A stretch of 64,000 nt of DNA from contig NZ_JACJGM010000018.1 in the NCBI RefSeq assembly GCF_015024225.1, forward strand, positions 1 through 64,000, read 5' to 3'. This document shows positions 1 through 8,601 of the stretch, piece after piece (position 1 is the first letter of the stretch; every line of letters starts with the position of its first letter). Source of the stretch: Nocardioides lijunqiniae (GTDB lineage: Bacteria; Actinomycetota; Actinomycetes; Propionibacteriales; Nocardioidaceae). The translations under genes were made by a program, and so were the position numbers. The notes beneath the pieces are model-generated. The model saw nothing but the letters and a program-made list of their open reading frames with translations. It did not search any database and had not been told where the DNA came from.

Positions 1-62
1 GCGACGAGGACGACGGAGGCGAGGATCTTGGTGGAGCTGGCCTTGAGGGCGGTCTTCTTCAT
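1..62 (-). CDS. N-terminus of an exported protein (partial)
   Basis: Only the first 20 codons lie in the window; the gene runs leftward off the edge. They read MKKTALKASSTKILASVVLV, a basic n-region followed by a hydrophobic stretch, as in a Sec signal peptide. A purine-rich GAGAGAAG lies about 8 nt upstream of the ATG. The mature protein cannot be seen, so no function is proposed. Confidence 0.6.
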   Translation of the reverse strand, partial: MKKTALKASSTKILASVVLV

Positions 63-516
63 GGGGGGCTTCTCTCTGGTCCGGGTGGTGGCCGTGGTGG
101 CCGTCGTGCTGATGACCAGAACTCTGCCGCCCTCAGATCAAGCCGCCCCCAGGCAAAGCCGCACGTTTCCTCAAGCAACCATCAAGGCTTGCGAGCGGCC
201 CCGTGACCACCGTCACCCGGGAGGTTTGACGAGCCACCCAACGGGCACCGTGAGGAAGCACGCGCGCCACCGCTCGGCCTCGTCTCGGACGTTCCACAGC
301 CAGCCCGCAATCCCGGGGGCGGACTGCCACTCGCAGGCCTGGAGCGGGGCGCGCGTCGCGGCGTACCGGACGCATCAGCGCAGGTGAGAGGCCCCTAGAG
401 GGGCCGCGACGGGGCCGGAAGCCGAACGAGCCAGGACGCGACCCCTGGGGGGCAGTCGGTCGCGTCCCGGCTCTTCATGGATTCTCTCACAAACTCGGAC
501 GGATGGCGTGTTCGGC
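63..516. other. Intergenic stretch without a supported gene
   Basis: The 454 nt between the exported-protein start and the glnE stop hold no reading frame with convincing codon usage or a recognisable product. The left part is the upstream region of the partial gene at 1-62. The right part holds the strong hairpin at 434-467 and a smaller GGCCCC/GGGGCC hairpin near 391-406. Confidence 0.6.
434..467. terminator. Hairpin downstream of glnE
   Basis: A perfect 10-bp stem (GGACGCGACC at 434-443, GGTCGCGTCC at 458-467) closes a 14-nt loop 50 nt past the glnE stop. There is no clear U-tract, as is common for actinobacterial terminators. It is placed to end the glnA-glnE operon. Confidence 0.6.
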
Positions 517-3492
517 TCAGCCCCAGAACACGCGCTCGACCACGCCCCGGGCCCGCCGCATCCGTCGCAGGTAGTCGTTGACCATCTCGTCGGTGGCGCC
601 GGGCGGGTAGCCCAGGACGCTCGCCACGGCCGCGCGCTGGCGCGCGTCGCGCGGCAGCTCGTCGGCCGCCTGCCCCCGCACCAGCGTCACCGCGTTGCGC
701 ACCCGGCTGACGGTGCGCCAGCCGAGGGCGAGGACCTCGGCGTCGTCCTCGGAGATGAGCCCGGCCTCGGCGGCGCCCGCGAGGGCCCCCAGGGTCTGCG
801 GGGTGCGCAGCCCCGGGACGCGTCCGGCGTGCTGCATCTGGAGCAGCTGCACCGTCCACTCGATGTCCGCGAGGCCGCCGCGCCCGAGCTTGAGGTGCAG
901 CTGCGGGTCGGCGCCGCGCGGCAGGCGCTCCTTGTCGACGCGCGCCTTGATCCGTCGCACCTCGACGACGTCGTCGTCGGAGAGCCCGTCCTCGGGGAAG
1001 CGCAGCGGGTCGATGAGCTCGACGAAGCGGCGCCGGACGTCCTCGTCGCCCACCACGGCGTCGGCCCGCAGCAGCGCCTGGGCCTCCCACACCTTCGACC
1101 ACTTCGCGTAGTAGGCGGCGTAGGAGTCGAGGGTGCGCACGAGCGCCCCCTGCTTGCCCTCGGGGCGCAGGTCGGCGTCCACCTGGAGCGGCGGGTCCCC
1201 GCCGGGCAGCGCGAGCAGGCGCCGGATCTCGTTGGCGACGGCCTGCGCGTACGACGTCGCCTGCTGCAGGTCGGCGCCCTCCACGGGCTCGTGCACGAAG
1301 AGCACGTCGGCGTCGCTGGAGTAGGAGAGCTCGAAGCCGCCGTAGCGCCCCATCGCGATGATCGCGATCCGGGTCGGCGTCTCCTCCAGGGAGCGCTGCT
1401 CGCGCACGGTCCGCGCGGCGACGTGCAGCGTGGCCTGGAGCGTGGCGTCGGTCAGGCGCGAGAGCCCCTGCCCGACGTCGGCCACGTCGGTGAGGCCGAG
1501 CGCGTCCCCGGCGGCGATCCGGTAGAGCTCGCGGCGGCGTACGGCGCGGATGCCGCGCACGGCCTTCTCGAGGTCGTCGTGCCGTCCGGCGGCCGCGAGC
1601 ATCTCCTGCGCGACGGGCTCGGCGGACAGCGGCGTGAGGTCCTCGCCCAGCATCTGCACGCCGAGCGGCTCGCGCTCCAGCAGGCTGGTGACGTAGCGCG
1701 ACGACGAGAGCAGGTGGGCCAGCCGCTCCGCGACCTGGCCCTCGTCGCGCAGGGTCTTGAGGTACCACGGCGTGCGGCCGAGGGTCTCGCTGATGCGGCG
1801 GAAGCCGAACAGGCCGGCGTCGGGGTCCGGTCCCTCCGCGAACCAGTCCAGCATCGCCGGCAGGATCGCGCGCTGGATGGTCGCCGTGCGCGAGACGCCG
1901 CTGGTGAGGGCCTCGAGGTGGCGCAGCGCGGCCTGCGGGTCGGCGTAGCCCAGCGCCGCGAGCCGCGCGCCGGCCGCCTCCGAGGACAGCCGCGCCTCGG
2001 ACCCGGGGATGCTCGCCACCGCGGTCAACAGCGGGCGGTAGAAGAGCTTCTCGTGCAGGCGCCGCACCTCGCGCCGGTGGTGCTGCCAGGCGCGGTCGAG
2101 CGCCACGACCGGCTCCTTGAGGAACCGCATGCTGCGCCCCAGGCGGCGCAACGACGGCTCGTCGGAGGGGACCACGTGGATGCGACGCAGCTGGAAGAGC
2201 TGGATGCGGTGCTCGAGGGTCCGCAGGAACGAGTAGGCCTCGTGCAGCGCCTCGCCGTCCTCGCGGCCGACGTAGCCGCGGGCGGTGAGCTGGGCGAGCG
2301 CGCTGAGCGTCGTGGCCGGCCGGATCGCCTCGTCCATGCGCCCGTGCACGAGCTGCAGCAGCTGGACCGCGAACTCCACGTCGCGCAGCCCGCCGGAGCC
2401 GAGCTTGAGCTGGCGGTCGGCCTCGCGCGCCGGGATGTGCTCGATGACGCGGCGGCGCATCGCCTGGGCGTCACTGACGAAGCCGTCGCGCTCGGCGGCG
2501 CTCCAGACCATCGGCGCCACCATCTCGACGTACTCGCGCCCCAGCGCGAGGTCGCCCGCCACCGGGCGGGCCTTGAGCAGTGCCTGGAACTCCCAGGTCT
2601 TGGCCCACCGCTCGTAGTAGCCGCGGTGGCTCGCCAGGGTGCGCACCAGCGGGCCGGCCTTGCCCTCGGGTCGCAGGGCGGCGTCGACCGGCCAGATCGT
2701 GCCCTCACCCGTGTGGTCGGAGCAGACCCGGATCATCTGGCTGGCCAGCTGGGTCGCGGCGCGCAGGGCGGGCTGCTCGGCGGCGCCCTCCACGGGCTCG
2801 TAGACGAAGATCACGTCGACGTCGGAGACGTAGTTGAGCTCGTGGCCGCCGAGCTTGCCCATCGCGATGACCGCGAGGCGGGCCAGCGCCGCCGGCTCCC
2901 CCACCCGCTGGCGCGCGATCGCGAGACCGGCCTCGAGGGTGCCGGCCGCCAGGTCGGACAGCTCGGCCGCGGCGTCGTCGATACCGACGTCGTGCGAGAG
3001 GTCGCGCGAGGCCAGGCGCAGCAGCACCCGGCGGTACTCCACGCGCAGGGCGTCGACCGCCTCGGCGTCGGGCAGCGTGGCCGTCGGGTGATCGTCGTGC
3101 GGGTCGGCGCCCACCGCCTCCAGCAGACCCGCGCGCACGGCGAACGCCGCCGGTCGGGTCGAGCCCAGCGTCGGGTCGGTCAGCTCGCGCCAGTGCTCGG
3201 GATGGCGCACCAGGTGGTCGGCCAGGGCCGTGCTCGCGCCCAGGACGGACAGCAGCCTCATGGCCGTGCCCTCGTCGTCGACCAGCTCGTCGAGCAACTC
3301 GGCCGGCTCCGCCACGACCTCGCGCAGCCGGACCAGCTCGTGCAGCGCGATGTCGGGGTCGGCGGTGCGTCCGATCATGGCGAGCAGCGGGTCGGCGGCC
3401 CCGCCGAGCTCCTGCAGGTGGCTCAGCGCGGTGTCGGTGTCGGCGAACCCCAGGCGCAGCAGGCTGCCCTTCGTGGTCGCGGCGCGGATCAC
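517..3492 (-). CDS. glnE: Bifunctional glutamine synthetase adenylyltransferase/deadenylylase
   Basis: GlnE attaches AMP to, and removes it from, a tyrosine of glutamine synthetase, tuning ammonium assimilation to nitrogen status. At 991 residues it matches the usual GlnE length. It shows the family's two nucleotidyltransferase halves, each with its GG-x-ELN/S-x-x-SDxD motif: GGHELNYVSDVDVIFVYE near residues 214-231 and GGFELSYSSDADVLFVHE near 716-733. The GTG start at 3492 was chosen because it overlaps the upstream amidotransferase stop as GTGA, giving translational coupling, and because the reading frame further upstream has atypical Arg-rich content. It is third in an operon after glnA and the amidotransferase. 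Confidence 0.95.
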   Translation of the reverse strand: MIRAATTKGSLLRLGFADTDTALSHLQELGGAADPLLAMIGRTADPDIALHELVRLREVVAEPAELLDELVDDEGTAMRLLSVLGASTALADHLVRHPEHWRELTDPTLGSTRPAAFAVRAGLLEAVGADPHDDHPTATLPDAEAVDALRVEYRRVLLRLASRDLSHDVGIDDAAAELSDLAAGTLEAGLAIARQRVGEPAALARLAVIAMGKLGGHELNYVSDVDVIFVYEPVEGAAEQPALRAATQLASQMIRVCSDHTGEGTIWPVDAALRPEGKAGPLVRTLASHRGYYERWAKTWEFQALLKARPVAGDLALGREYVEMVAPMVWSAAERDGFVSDAQAMRRRVIEHIPAREADRQLKLGSGGLRDVEFAVQLLQLVHGRMDEAIRPATTLSALAQLTARGYVGREDGEALHEAYSFLRTLEHRIQLFQLRRIHVVPSDEPSLRRLGRSMRFLKEPVVALDRAWQHHRREVRRLHEKLFYRPLLTAVASIPGSEARLSSEAAGARLAALGYADPQAALRHLEALTSGVSRTATIQRAILPAMLDWFAEGPDPDAGLFGFRRISETLGRTPWYLKTLRDEGQVAERLAHLLSSSRYVTSLLEREPLGVQMLGEDLTPLSAEPVAQEMLAAAGRHDDLEKAVRGIRAVRRRELYRIAAGDALGLTDVADVGQGLSRLTDATLQATLHVAARTVREQRSLEETPTRIAIIAMGRYGGFELSYSSDADVLFVHEPVEGADLQQATSYAQAVANEIRRLLALPGGDPPLQVDADLRPEGKQGALVRTLDSYAAYYAKWSKVWEAQALLRADAVVGDEDVRRRFVELIDPLRFPEDGLSDDDVVEVRRIKARVDKERLPRGADPQLHLKLGRGGLADIEWTVQLLQMQHAGRVPGLRTPQTLGALAGAAEAGLISEDDAEVLALGWRTVSRVRNAVTLVRGQAADELPRDARQRAAVASVLGYPPGATDEMVNDYLRRMRRARGVVERVFWG

Positions 3493-4199
3493 CGGGTGCC
3501 CGCCACGATCTCGGCGAAGGCCGTCGCCAGAGGTCGCCACGACGCGCTCAGCTCCTCGGCGGCGTCCTCGACGGAGGCGAGCAGCGCCTCGTGGTCGACG
3601 CCCCGCAGGACGTGGGCCTCCCGGTCGTCGTCGGCCCAGGGGCGCAGCGTGGCGGCGTCGACCTCGGGGTGCAGCTGCACGCCCCACATCCGCGGGGCGA
3701 AGCGCGCCGCCTGGAGCTCGCCGGCCGGCGCCTCGGCCAGCACGACCGCGCCGTCGGGCAGCTCGGTGACGACGTCGTCGTTCCAGTGCACGCCGCGGCG
3801 CCACGAGGCCACGGACGACGTCAGCGGGTCCGCCGCGGCCGCGGGCGTCCAGCCCACCTCCAGCAGCCCGAGCTGCTGCCCGCGCGGGTTGCGCCCGACG
3901 CGCCCGCCCAGGGCGGAGGCCACGAGCTGGTGACCGAGGCAGATGCCGAGCGTGGGGAGGCTGGTGTCACGCGCCTCGCGCAACCGGTCCTTGAGCGGGC
4001 CGAACCACGCCACCGAGTCGTCCTCGGCCGACTGCGGCCCGCCGAGCACCAGCAGCCCGTCGTACGCCGCCGGGTCGGGCAGCCCTTCGCCGGCGTAGGG
4101 ACGCGCGACGTGCAGGGTGCACCCGGCGTCGCGCAGCCAGTCGCCGACGAGCGCCGGAGGGCACTCGTCCTCGTGCTGCACGACCAGGACCGACGTCAT
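3489..4199 (-). CDS. Class I glutamine amidotransferase (GMP synthase-like GATase domain)
   Basis: A 236-residue stand-alone GATase1 domain that would hydrolyse glutamine or a gamma-glutamyl compound. The nucleophile elbow is GICLGHQ with Cys87, and the His-Glu pair is in QLHPEV (His177, Glu179). No synthetase domain is fused, so this is not GuaA itself; similar free-standing proteins include gamma-glutamyl hydrolases and uncharacterised GMP synthase-like amidotransferases. It sits between glnA (14 nt upstream) and glnE (4-nt overlap). A role in glutamine or gamma-glutamyl turnover is therefore a reasonable inference, but the substrate is unknown. Confidence 0.85.
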   Translation of the reverse strand: MTSVLVVQHEDECPPALVGDWLRDAGCTLHVARPYAGEGLPDPAAYDGLLVLGGPQSAEDDSVAWFGPLKDRLREARDTSLPTLGICLGHQLVASALGGRVGRNPRGQQLGLLEVGWTPAAAADPLTSSVASWRRGVHWNDDVVTELPDGAVVLAEAPAGELQAARFAPRMWGVQLHPEVDAATLRPWADDDREAHVLRGVDHEALLASVEDAAEELSASWRPLATAFAEIVAGTR

Positions 4200-4213
4200 G
4201 GCGGGCCCGACGG

Positions 4214-5554
4214 TCAGATCACCGGGAGCATCTGGTCGCGCTCGAACGTCGAGACCTGGCCGCGGTACTCGTCCCACTCGGCGCGCTTGTTCTTGAGGAA
4301 GAAGTCGAAGACCTGCTCCCCCAGCGTCTCGGCCAGCAGCTCGGAGTCCTCGGCGATCGCGATCGCGCTCTGCAGGCTCGTGGGCAGCGGCTCGATGCCC
4401 AGGCTGGTGCGCTCGCGCTCGGTGAGCTGCCAGACGTCGTCCTCGGCCTCGCGGGGCAGCTCGTAGCCGTTCTCGATGCCCTTCATGCCGGCGGCGAGCA
4501 CCACGGCGTAGGCGAGGTAGGGGTTGCAGGCGGCGTCGAGCGTGCGCAGCTCGACGCGCGTCGACTGGCCCTTCAGCGGCTTGTACATCGGCACCCGGAC
4601 CATGGCCGAGCGGTTGTTGTGGCCCCAGCAGATGTAGGAGGGCGCCTCGCTGCCGAACATCATCCGCTTGTAGCTGTTGACCCACTGGTTGGTCACGACG
4701 CTGATCTCGCGGGCGTGGGTGAGGATGCCGGCGATGAACTGGCGCCCGGTGCGGGACAGCTGGTACTCCGCGCCCGCCTCGTAGAAGGCGTTCTCGTCGC
4801 CCTCGAAGAGCGAGACGTGGGTGTGCATGCCGGAGCCGGGGTGGGTCGTGAACGGCTTGGGCATGAACGTCGCCCAGACGCCCTGGCTCAGCGCGACCTC
4901 ACGGATGACGGTGCGGAACGTCATCACGTTGTCGGCGGTGGTGAGCGCGTCGGCGTAGCGCAGGTCGATCTCCTGCTGGCCCGGGCCGTGCTCGTGGTGG
5001 CTGAACTCCACCGAGATGCCCATCGACTCCAGCATCGAGATCGCCTCGCGGCGGAAGTCGGCGCCGCGCGACTGGGCGGTGTGGTCGAAGTAGCCGCTGC
5101 GGTCGACCGGCACCGGCTCGGCCCCCGGCTCGGGGCTGTCCTTGAAGAGGTAGAACTCGATCTCGGGGTGCGTGTAGAAGGTGAACCCCTTGTCGGCCGC
5201 CTTGCTGAGCGTGCGCTTCAGCACGTTGCGCGGATCGGCGTACGACGGGGCGCCGTCGGGCATCACGATGTCGCAGAACATGCGGGCCGTCGACGGGCCG
5301 TCGCCCTCGCGCCACGGCAGGATCTGGAACGTCGAGGGGTCGGGCTTGGCGAGCATGTCGGACTCGTAGACGCGCGCGAAGCCCTCGATGGCGGAGCCGT
5401 CGAAGCCGATGCCCTCGTCGAAGGCGCCCTCGAGCTCGGCCGGGGCGACCGCCACCGACTTCAGCGAGCCCAGCACGTCGGTGAACCACAGCCGCACGAA
5501 GCGGACGTCACGCTCCTCGAGAGCGCGGAGTACGAAGTCCTCTTGCTTGCCCAT
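4214..5554 (-). CDS. glnA2: Type I glutamine synthetase, GlnA2-like
   Basis: ATP-dependent ligation of ammonia to glutamate. The 446-residue length, the opening MGKQEDFVLRALEERDVRFV and the C-terminal FDFFLKNKRAEWDEYR resemble mycobacterial GlnA2 more than the longer GlnA1. Active-site landmarks are present: NGSGMHTH-like HPGSGMHTHVS, the Glu-rich metal sites, and RVELRTLD. A tyrosine occurs at the place of the adenylylation site (ENGYELP, compare NLYDLP in enteric GlnA), so modification by the neighbouring GlnE is possible but not shown. The ATG lies 6 nt after a TACGCT -10, indicating a leaderless transcript. Confidence 0.93.
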   Translation of the reverse strand: MGKQEDFVLRALEERDVRFVRLWFTDVLGSLKSVAVAPAELEGAFDEGIGFDGSAIEGFARVYESDMLAKPDPSTFQILPWREGDGPSTARMFCDIVMPDGAPSYADPRNVLKRTLSKAADKGFTFYTHPEIEFYLFKDSPEPGAEPVPVDRSGYFDHTAQSRGADFRREAISMLESMGISVEFSHHEHGPGQQEIDLRYADALTTADNVMTFRTVIREVALSQGVWATFMPKPFTTHPGSGMHTHVSLFEGDENAFYEAGAEYQLSRTGRQFIAGILTHAREISVVTNQWVNSYKRMMFGSEAPSYICWGHNNRSAMVRVPMYKPLKGQSTRVELRTLDAACNPYLAYAVVLAAGMKGIENGYELPREAEDDVWQLTERERTSLGIEPLPTSLQSAIAIAEDSELLAETLGEQVFDFFLKNKRAEWDEYRGQVSTFERDQMLPVI

Positions 5555-5560
5555 GCGCCC

Positions 5561-5566
5561 AGCGTA
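5561..5566 (-). promoter_or_regulatory. -10 element of glnA2 (leaderless)
   Basis: TACGCT fits TANNNT and lies 6 nt from the ATG with no Shine-Dalgarno between. Confidence 0.55.
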
Positions 5567-5595
5567 GGGGCAGCACGCCCCCGCCCTGCACCAGG

Positions 5596-6048
5596 TCAGT
5601 CGTCCTCGGGGAGGGTGTTGCGCTCGACCTCGCCGATCGCGGGACGGCCGCGGTTGCAGAAGACCTCGATCTCGACCGACTCGGCCTGGCGCGCCAGCAC
5701 CGCGTCGACGTCGTCGTCGGGGCCGCTGTCGTAGCTGACGGTGCGCCAGCCGGTGGCCGGCTCCACGCTCACGCCGTAGGCGACGGCGTCACGGCACTCG
5801 ACGACGAAGCTGCCGAAGTCGTCCTGGAAGGTCTTGCGCACCGCGGTCGCGTCCGCGGCGGGGGTGAGCTGCCCCTCGCTGTCGACCTGGGCGTCGCGGG
5901 CCGCCTCGGTGACCACCGGGCCGCGGTCGCGGATGCTCGCCCCCAGCGACGAGACGGCCAGCACGCCGACCGCCACGGCCAGCACGGCCGCGACCAGCCA
6001 CCCGGCGGCGTACCCCCAGGCGCGCGAGGTCCTGCGCTCGTCGCTCAT
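5596..6048 (-). CDS. Small membrane-anchored protein of unknown function
   Basis: 150 residues: a short basic cytoplasmic N-terminus, one transmembrane segment (about 15-35, AAGWLVAAVLAVAVGVLAVS), then an extracytoplasmic domain of about 115 residues with two cysteines (in VECRD and VFCNRG) that could form a disulfide. I do not recognise the family. It is divergent from the TCS1 response regulator, and the direct repeat at 6094-6111 lies in the shared spacer, so it may be a TCS1 target. An ATG 39 nt upstream is an alternative start; the one used directly precedes the basic n-region. Confidence 0.7.
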   Translation of the reverse strand: MSDERRTSRAWGYAAGWLVAAVLAVAVGVLAVSSLGASIRDRGPVVTEAARDAQVDSEGQLTPAADATAVRKTFQDDFGSFVVECRDAVAYGVSVEPATGWRTVSYDSGPDDDVDAVLARQAESVEIEVFCNRGRPAIGEVERNTLPEDD

Positions 6049-6093
6049 GGCCCCATCGTGCCCGCCCCGGTGCTGCGAGGTCACCAAGCCACG

Positions 6094-6111
6094 GTTAAGG
6101 GAGTGCTAAGG
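6094..6111. promoter_or_regulatory. Putative TCS1 response-regulator site (11-bp direct repeat)
   Basis: GTTAAGG (6094) and GCTAAGG (6105) are spaced exactly 11 bp, the one-helical-turn phasing typical of OmpR/PhoB-family dimers. The site lies between the divergent membrane protein and response-regulator genes. The same half-site recurs at 9029-9056. Confidence 0.5.
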
Positions 6112-6137
6112 CGGCGGGGACCGGCACGGCACTGGGC

Positions 6138-6143
6138 TAGGTT
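6138..6143 (+). promoter_or_regulatory. -10 element of TCS1 operon (leaderless)
   Basis: TAGGTT ends 6 nt before the GTG start at 6150; no Shine-Dalgarno fits between. Confidence 0.55.
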
Positions 6144-6149
6144 CGACGC

Positions 6150-6842
6150 GTGGCGCAGGTGCTGATCATCGAGGACGACGCGCGCATCCGGCCGCTGCTG
6201 ATGCGCGCGCTCGACGAGCGCGGGTACGCCGTCTCGTCGGCCGCCACCGGGATGCTGGGGCTGTCGATGGCCGTCGAGAACCGGCCCGACCTGGTCATCC
6301 TCGACCTCGGGCTGCCCGACGTGGACGGCACCCAGGTGCTCTCGATGCTGCGCGCCGTGAGCGACGTGCCGGTCATCGTGGCCAGCGCCCGCGACGACGA
6401 CCCGTCGCTGGTGAGCTGCCTCGACGCCGGCGCCGACGACTACGTGGTCAAGCCCTACACGACCGCCCAGCTCGAGGCCCGGATCCGTGCGGTCATGCGA
6501 CGGGTGGGGTCCGGGGCGCGCACCCCACGCACCAACCTGGTCGTCGGCGAGCTCGAGATCGACGTCGCGGCCCGGCGCACCGCGCTGGACGGGCGCGAGC
6601 TCGACCTGAGCCCGCGCGAGTTCGACCTGCTGCGCCACCTCGCGGAGCGCGCGGGCGAGGTCGTCACCAAGCGGGAGCTCCTCACCGACGTGTGGCACCA
6701 GGCGTGGGGCGGCTCCGACAAGACCGTCGACGTGCACCTGTCGTGGCTGCGCCGCAAGCTGGGCGAGTCGGCCTCGGAGCCGCGCTACCTGCACACCGTG
6801 CGTGGCGTCGGCGTCCGCCTGACCGCCCCCGACGAGACCTGA
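6150..6842 (+). CDS. OmpR-family response regulator (TCS1)
   Basis: 230 residues: receiver domain 1-118 with acidic pocket EDD (9-10), phospho-acceptor Asp52 in LVILDLGLP and Lys in YVVKPYT, then a winged-helix DNA-binding domain from about residue 130 (SPREFDLLRHLAE, TVDVHLSWLRRKLG, TVRGVGVRL). It is followed after 1 nt by the sensor kinase. The 11-bp direct repeat just upstream suggests autoregulation, and the same half-site before the exported proteins at 8.2-9.0 kb suggests those are targets. The signal is unknown. Confidence 0.93.
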   Translation: MAQVLIIEDDARIRPLLMRALDERGYAVSSAATGMLGLSMAVENRPDLVILDLGLPDVDGTQVLSMLRAVSDVPVIVASARDDDPSLVSCLDAGADDYVVKPYTTAQLEARIRAVMRRVGSGARTPRTNLVVGELEIDVAARRTALDGRELDLSPREFDLLRHLAERAGEVVTKRELLTDVWHQAWGGSDKTVDVHLSWLRRKLGESASEPRYLHTVRGVGVRLTAPDET

Positions 6843-6843
6843 C

Positions 6844-8160
6844 GTGCGGCGCAGCCTGATCCTCACGGTCGCCGCCGCCGTCACGATGGTGCTGCTGGCG
6901 ATGCTCGTGCCGATGGCGGTGCTCCTGCGCGACTACGCGCTCGAGGACCGGCTGTCGCGGGCCGCGCTGGAGGTGCAGGCGACCGAGTCGGTCGTCTCCG
7001 GGCAGGACCGCGGTGCCGTGTCGCTCTACCTCGAGAGCATCAACGAGGACCCCGACACCCGGACGACCGTGCTCTACCCGCCCGACGAGGTGCACCCCGA
7101 CGGCCAGGACGTGGGCCCCGACCCCGGCCAGGACTCCCGCGTCATCCAGGCACGGGCCACCGGCCAGGCGCGGGTCGACGACGTCGACGGCGGCGCCGAG
7201 TTCCTCGTTCCGGTCTCGCTCAGCGGGAGCTCGGCCGCGCCCGAGCGGACCCCGGTCATCCGGGTGGTGGTGGCGCAGCCGGGGCTGCAGTCGACCGTCG
7301 CCCGCAGCTGGCTGGTGCTGCTGGCGCTCGGCATCGTGCTGCTCGCCGGCGCCCTGCTCCTGGCCGACCGCCTGGGGCGCTCGTTCGTCGTGCCGATCCG
7401 CGGGCTGGCGACCTACGCGCAGCAGCTCGGCGACCGCCGCCGACCGGCACCCCTGGTGACCGAAGGCCCCCCGGAGGTCCGCGAGCTCGCCCAGGCCATG
7501 ACCCGGCTGGTCGAGCGCATCGAGGTCCTGCTGGAGCGCGAGCGTGCGGGCGTCGCGGACCTCTCCCACCGGCTGCGCACCCCGATCACGGCGCTGCGGC
7601 TGCGCGTCGACGGGGTGGACGACGCCGAGGCGCGCGCCCGCCTGGGCGCCGACCTCGACGAGCTGGAGCAGATGGTCGACCACGTGGTGCGCGAGGCCCG
7701 GCGCTCGGAGCGCGAGGGGCTGGTCCCCGAGTGCGACGCGGTCGCCGTGCTGCGCGAGCGGGCCGGCTTCTGGCAGCCGCTGGCGGAGGACCAGGACCGA
7801 GAGCTCACCGTCGAGATCACCGCCGACTCCCCCACCCCGGTGCGCGCCTCCGAGGAGGATCTCTCGGCGGTGGCCGACGTGCTGCTCGACAACGTCTTCT
7901 CCCACACCCCGGACGGCGCACCGGTGCGGGTCGCCGTCGCGGCCCGTCCTGGTGGCGGCGTCGTCCTCACCGTCGAGGACGGCGGGCCCGGGCTGCCCGG
8001 CGACCTGGACGTCGCCGGTCGCGGCACGTCCGGTGCGGGCTCGACCGGGCTGGGGCTCGCCATCGTCGACAAGACCGCCACCGAGTCCGGTGGCGGTCTG
8101 TCGCTGTCGCGGTCGTCGTACGGCGGGGCGCGCGTCGTGGTCGAGCTCGGCGCTCCCTAG
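6844..8160 (+). CDS. Sensor histidine kinase (TCS1)
   Basis: 438 residues in the order TM1 (about 8-28), extracytoplasmic sensor (about 30-150), TM2 (about 156-178), HAMP, HisKA with phospho-acceptor His242 in DLSHRLRTPITAL, and a HATPase_c domain with LLDNVFSHTP (N-box), DGGPG (G1) and GSTGLGLAIV (G2). The GTG start sits 1 nt after the response-regulator stop, so the pair is co-translated. The sensor region shows no named domain; it is acidic (DEVHPDGQD, DVDGGAEF). Confidence 0.92.
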   Translation: MRRSLILTVAAAVTMVLLAMLVPMAVLLRDYALEDRLSRAALEVQATESVVSGQDRGAVSLYLESINEDPDTRTTVLYPPDEVHPDGQDVGPDPGQDSRVIQARATGQARVDDVDGGAEFLVPVSLSGSSAAPERTPVIRVVVAQPGLQSTVARSWLVLLALGIVLLAGALLLADRLGRSFVVPIRGLATYAQQLGDRRRPAPLVTEGPPEVRELAQAMTRLVERIEVLLERERAGVADLSHRLRTPITALRLRVDGVDDAEARARLGADLDELEQMVDHVVREARRSEREGLVPECDAVAVLRERAGFWQPLAEDQDRELTVEITADSPTPVRASEEDLSAVADVLLDNVFSHTPDGAPVRVAVAARPGGGVVLTVEDGGPGLPGDLDVAGRGTSGAGSTGLGLAIVDKTATESGGGLSLSRSSYGGARVVVELGAP

Positions 8161-8170
8161 CGGCCGACGG

Positions 8171-8554
8171 TCAGCCGACGGTGATGGTGCGGGCGCACGT
8201 CGCCGTGCCGTTGACGCGCTTGGCCACGAGGCGGAACGAGTCCTTGCCTGCGGTGTCGCGACGGAAGCGCTCGACGTCGAGGTCGCCCTCGCGGTCGGCG
8301 GTGCGGACCTTCGAGTAGAACGTCCTGCCGTCGTGCTTGAGCACGACCCTCCAGCGCGACCCGGGCGCCACGCGGTCGAGGTCGGCGTTGACCTCCCACC
8401 CGGCGCCCTCGCGGTCGACGGAGAGCTCGTAGCGGCCGCCGCCGCAGGCGCCGCTGCGCTCGACGTCGGCGCTGGCGGGGGCGGCCACGAGGGTGACGGC
8501 GGGGACGGCGAGCAGGGCGCTGCCGGCGATCAGGGCGGTGGTGCGCTTCAGCAT
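8171..8554 (-). CDS. Small exported protein, paralogue A
   Basis: 127 residues with a classical signal peptide (MLKRTTALIAGSALLAVPAV, cleavage near APASA-DV) and a mature domain of about 95 residues bracketed by two cysteines (SGACGGG and TATCARTI). The mature part aligns with the neighbour at 8602-8976 (shared C-G-x-x-x-YELSV, then W-x-V-V-x-x-G, then DxF at the end), so the two are tandem paralogues. GGAG precedes the ATG. No known family is recognised; the probable fold is a small disulfide-stapled beta domain (inference). Confidence 0.75.
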   Translation of the reverse strand: MLKRTTALIAGSALLAVPAVTLVAAPASADVERSGACGGGRYELSVDREGAGWEVNADLDRVAPGSRWRVVLKHDGRTFYSKVRTADREGDLDVERFRRDTAGKDSFRLVAKRVNGTATCARTITVG

Positions 8555-8601
8555 GGGGACTCCTGGAGGTGGGGGTGGACGTGGGTGCGTGGCGGGGTGG
8601 G

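Noticed and set aside
28..387. A 119-codon plus-strand frame at the window start
   Set aside because: It runs antisense through the signal-peptide gene, has poor codon bias beyond, and no Shine-Dalgarno or family.
508..3933. A 1141-codon open frame on the plus strand opposite glnE
   Set aside because: It is antisense to a clear glnE, with His/Arg/Gly/Val-rich low-complexity translation and no domain; a GC-bias shadow.
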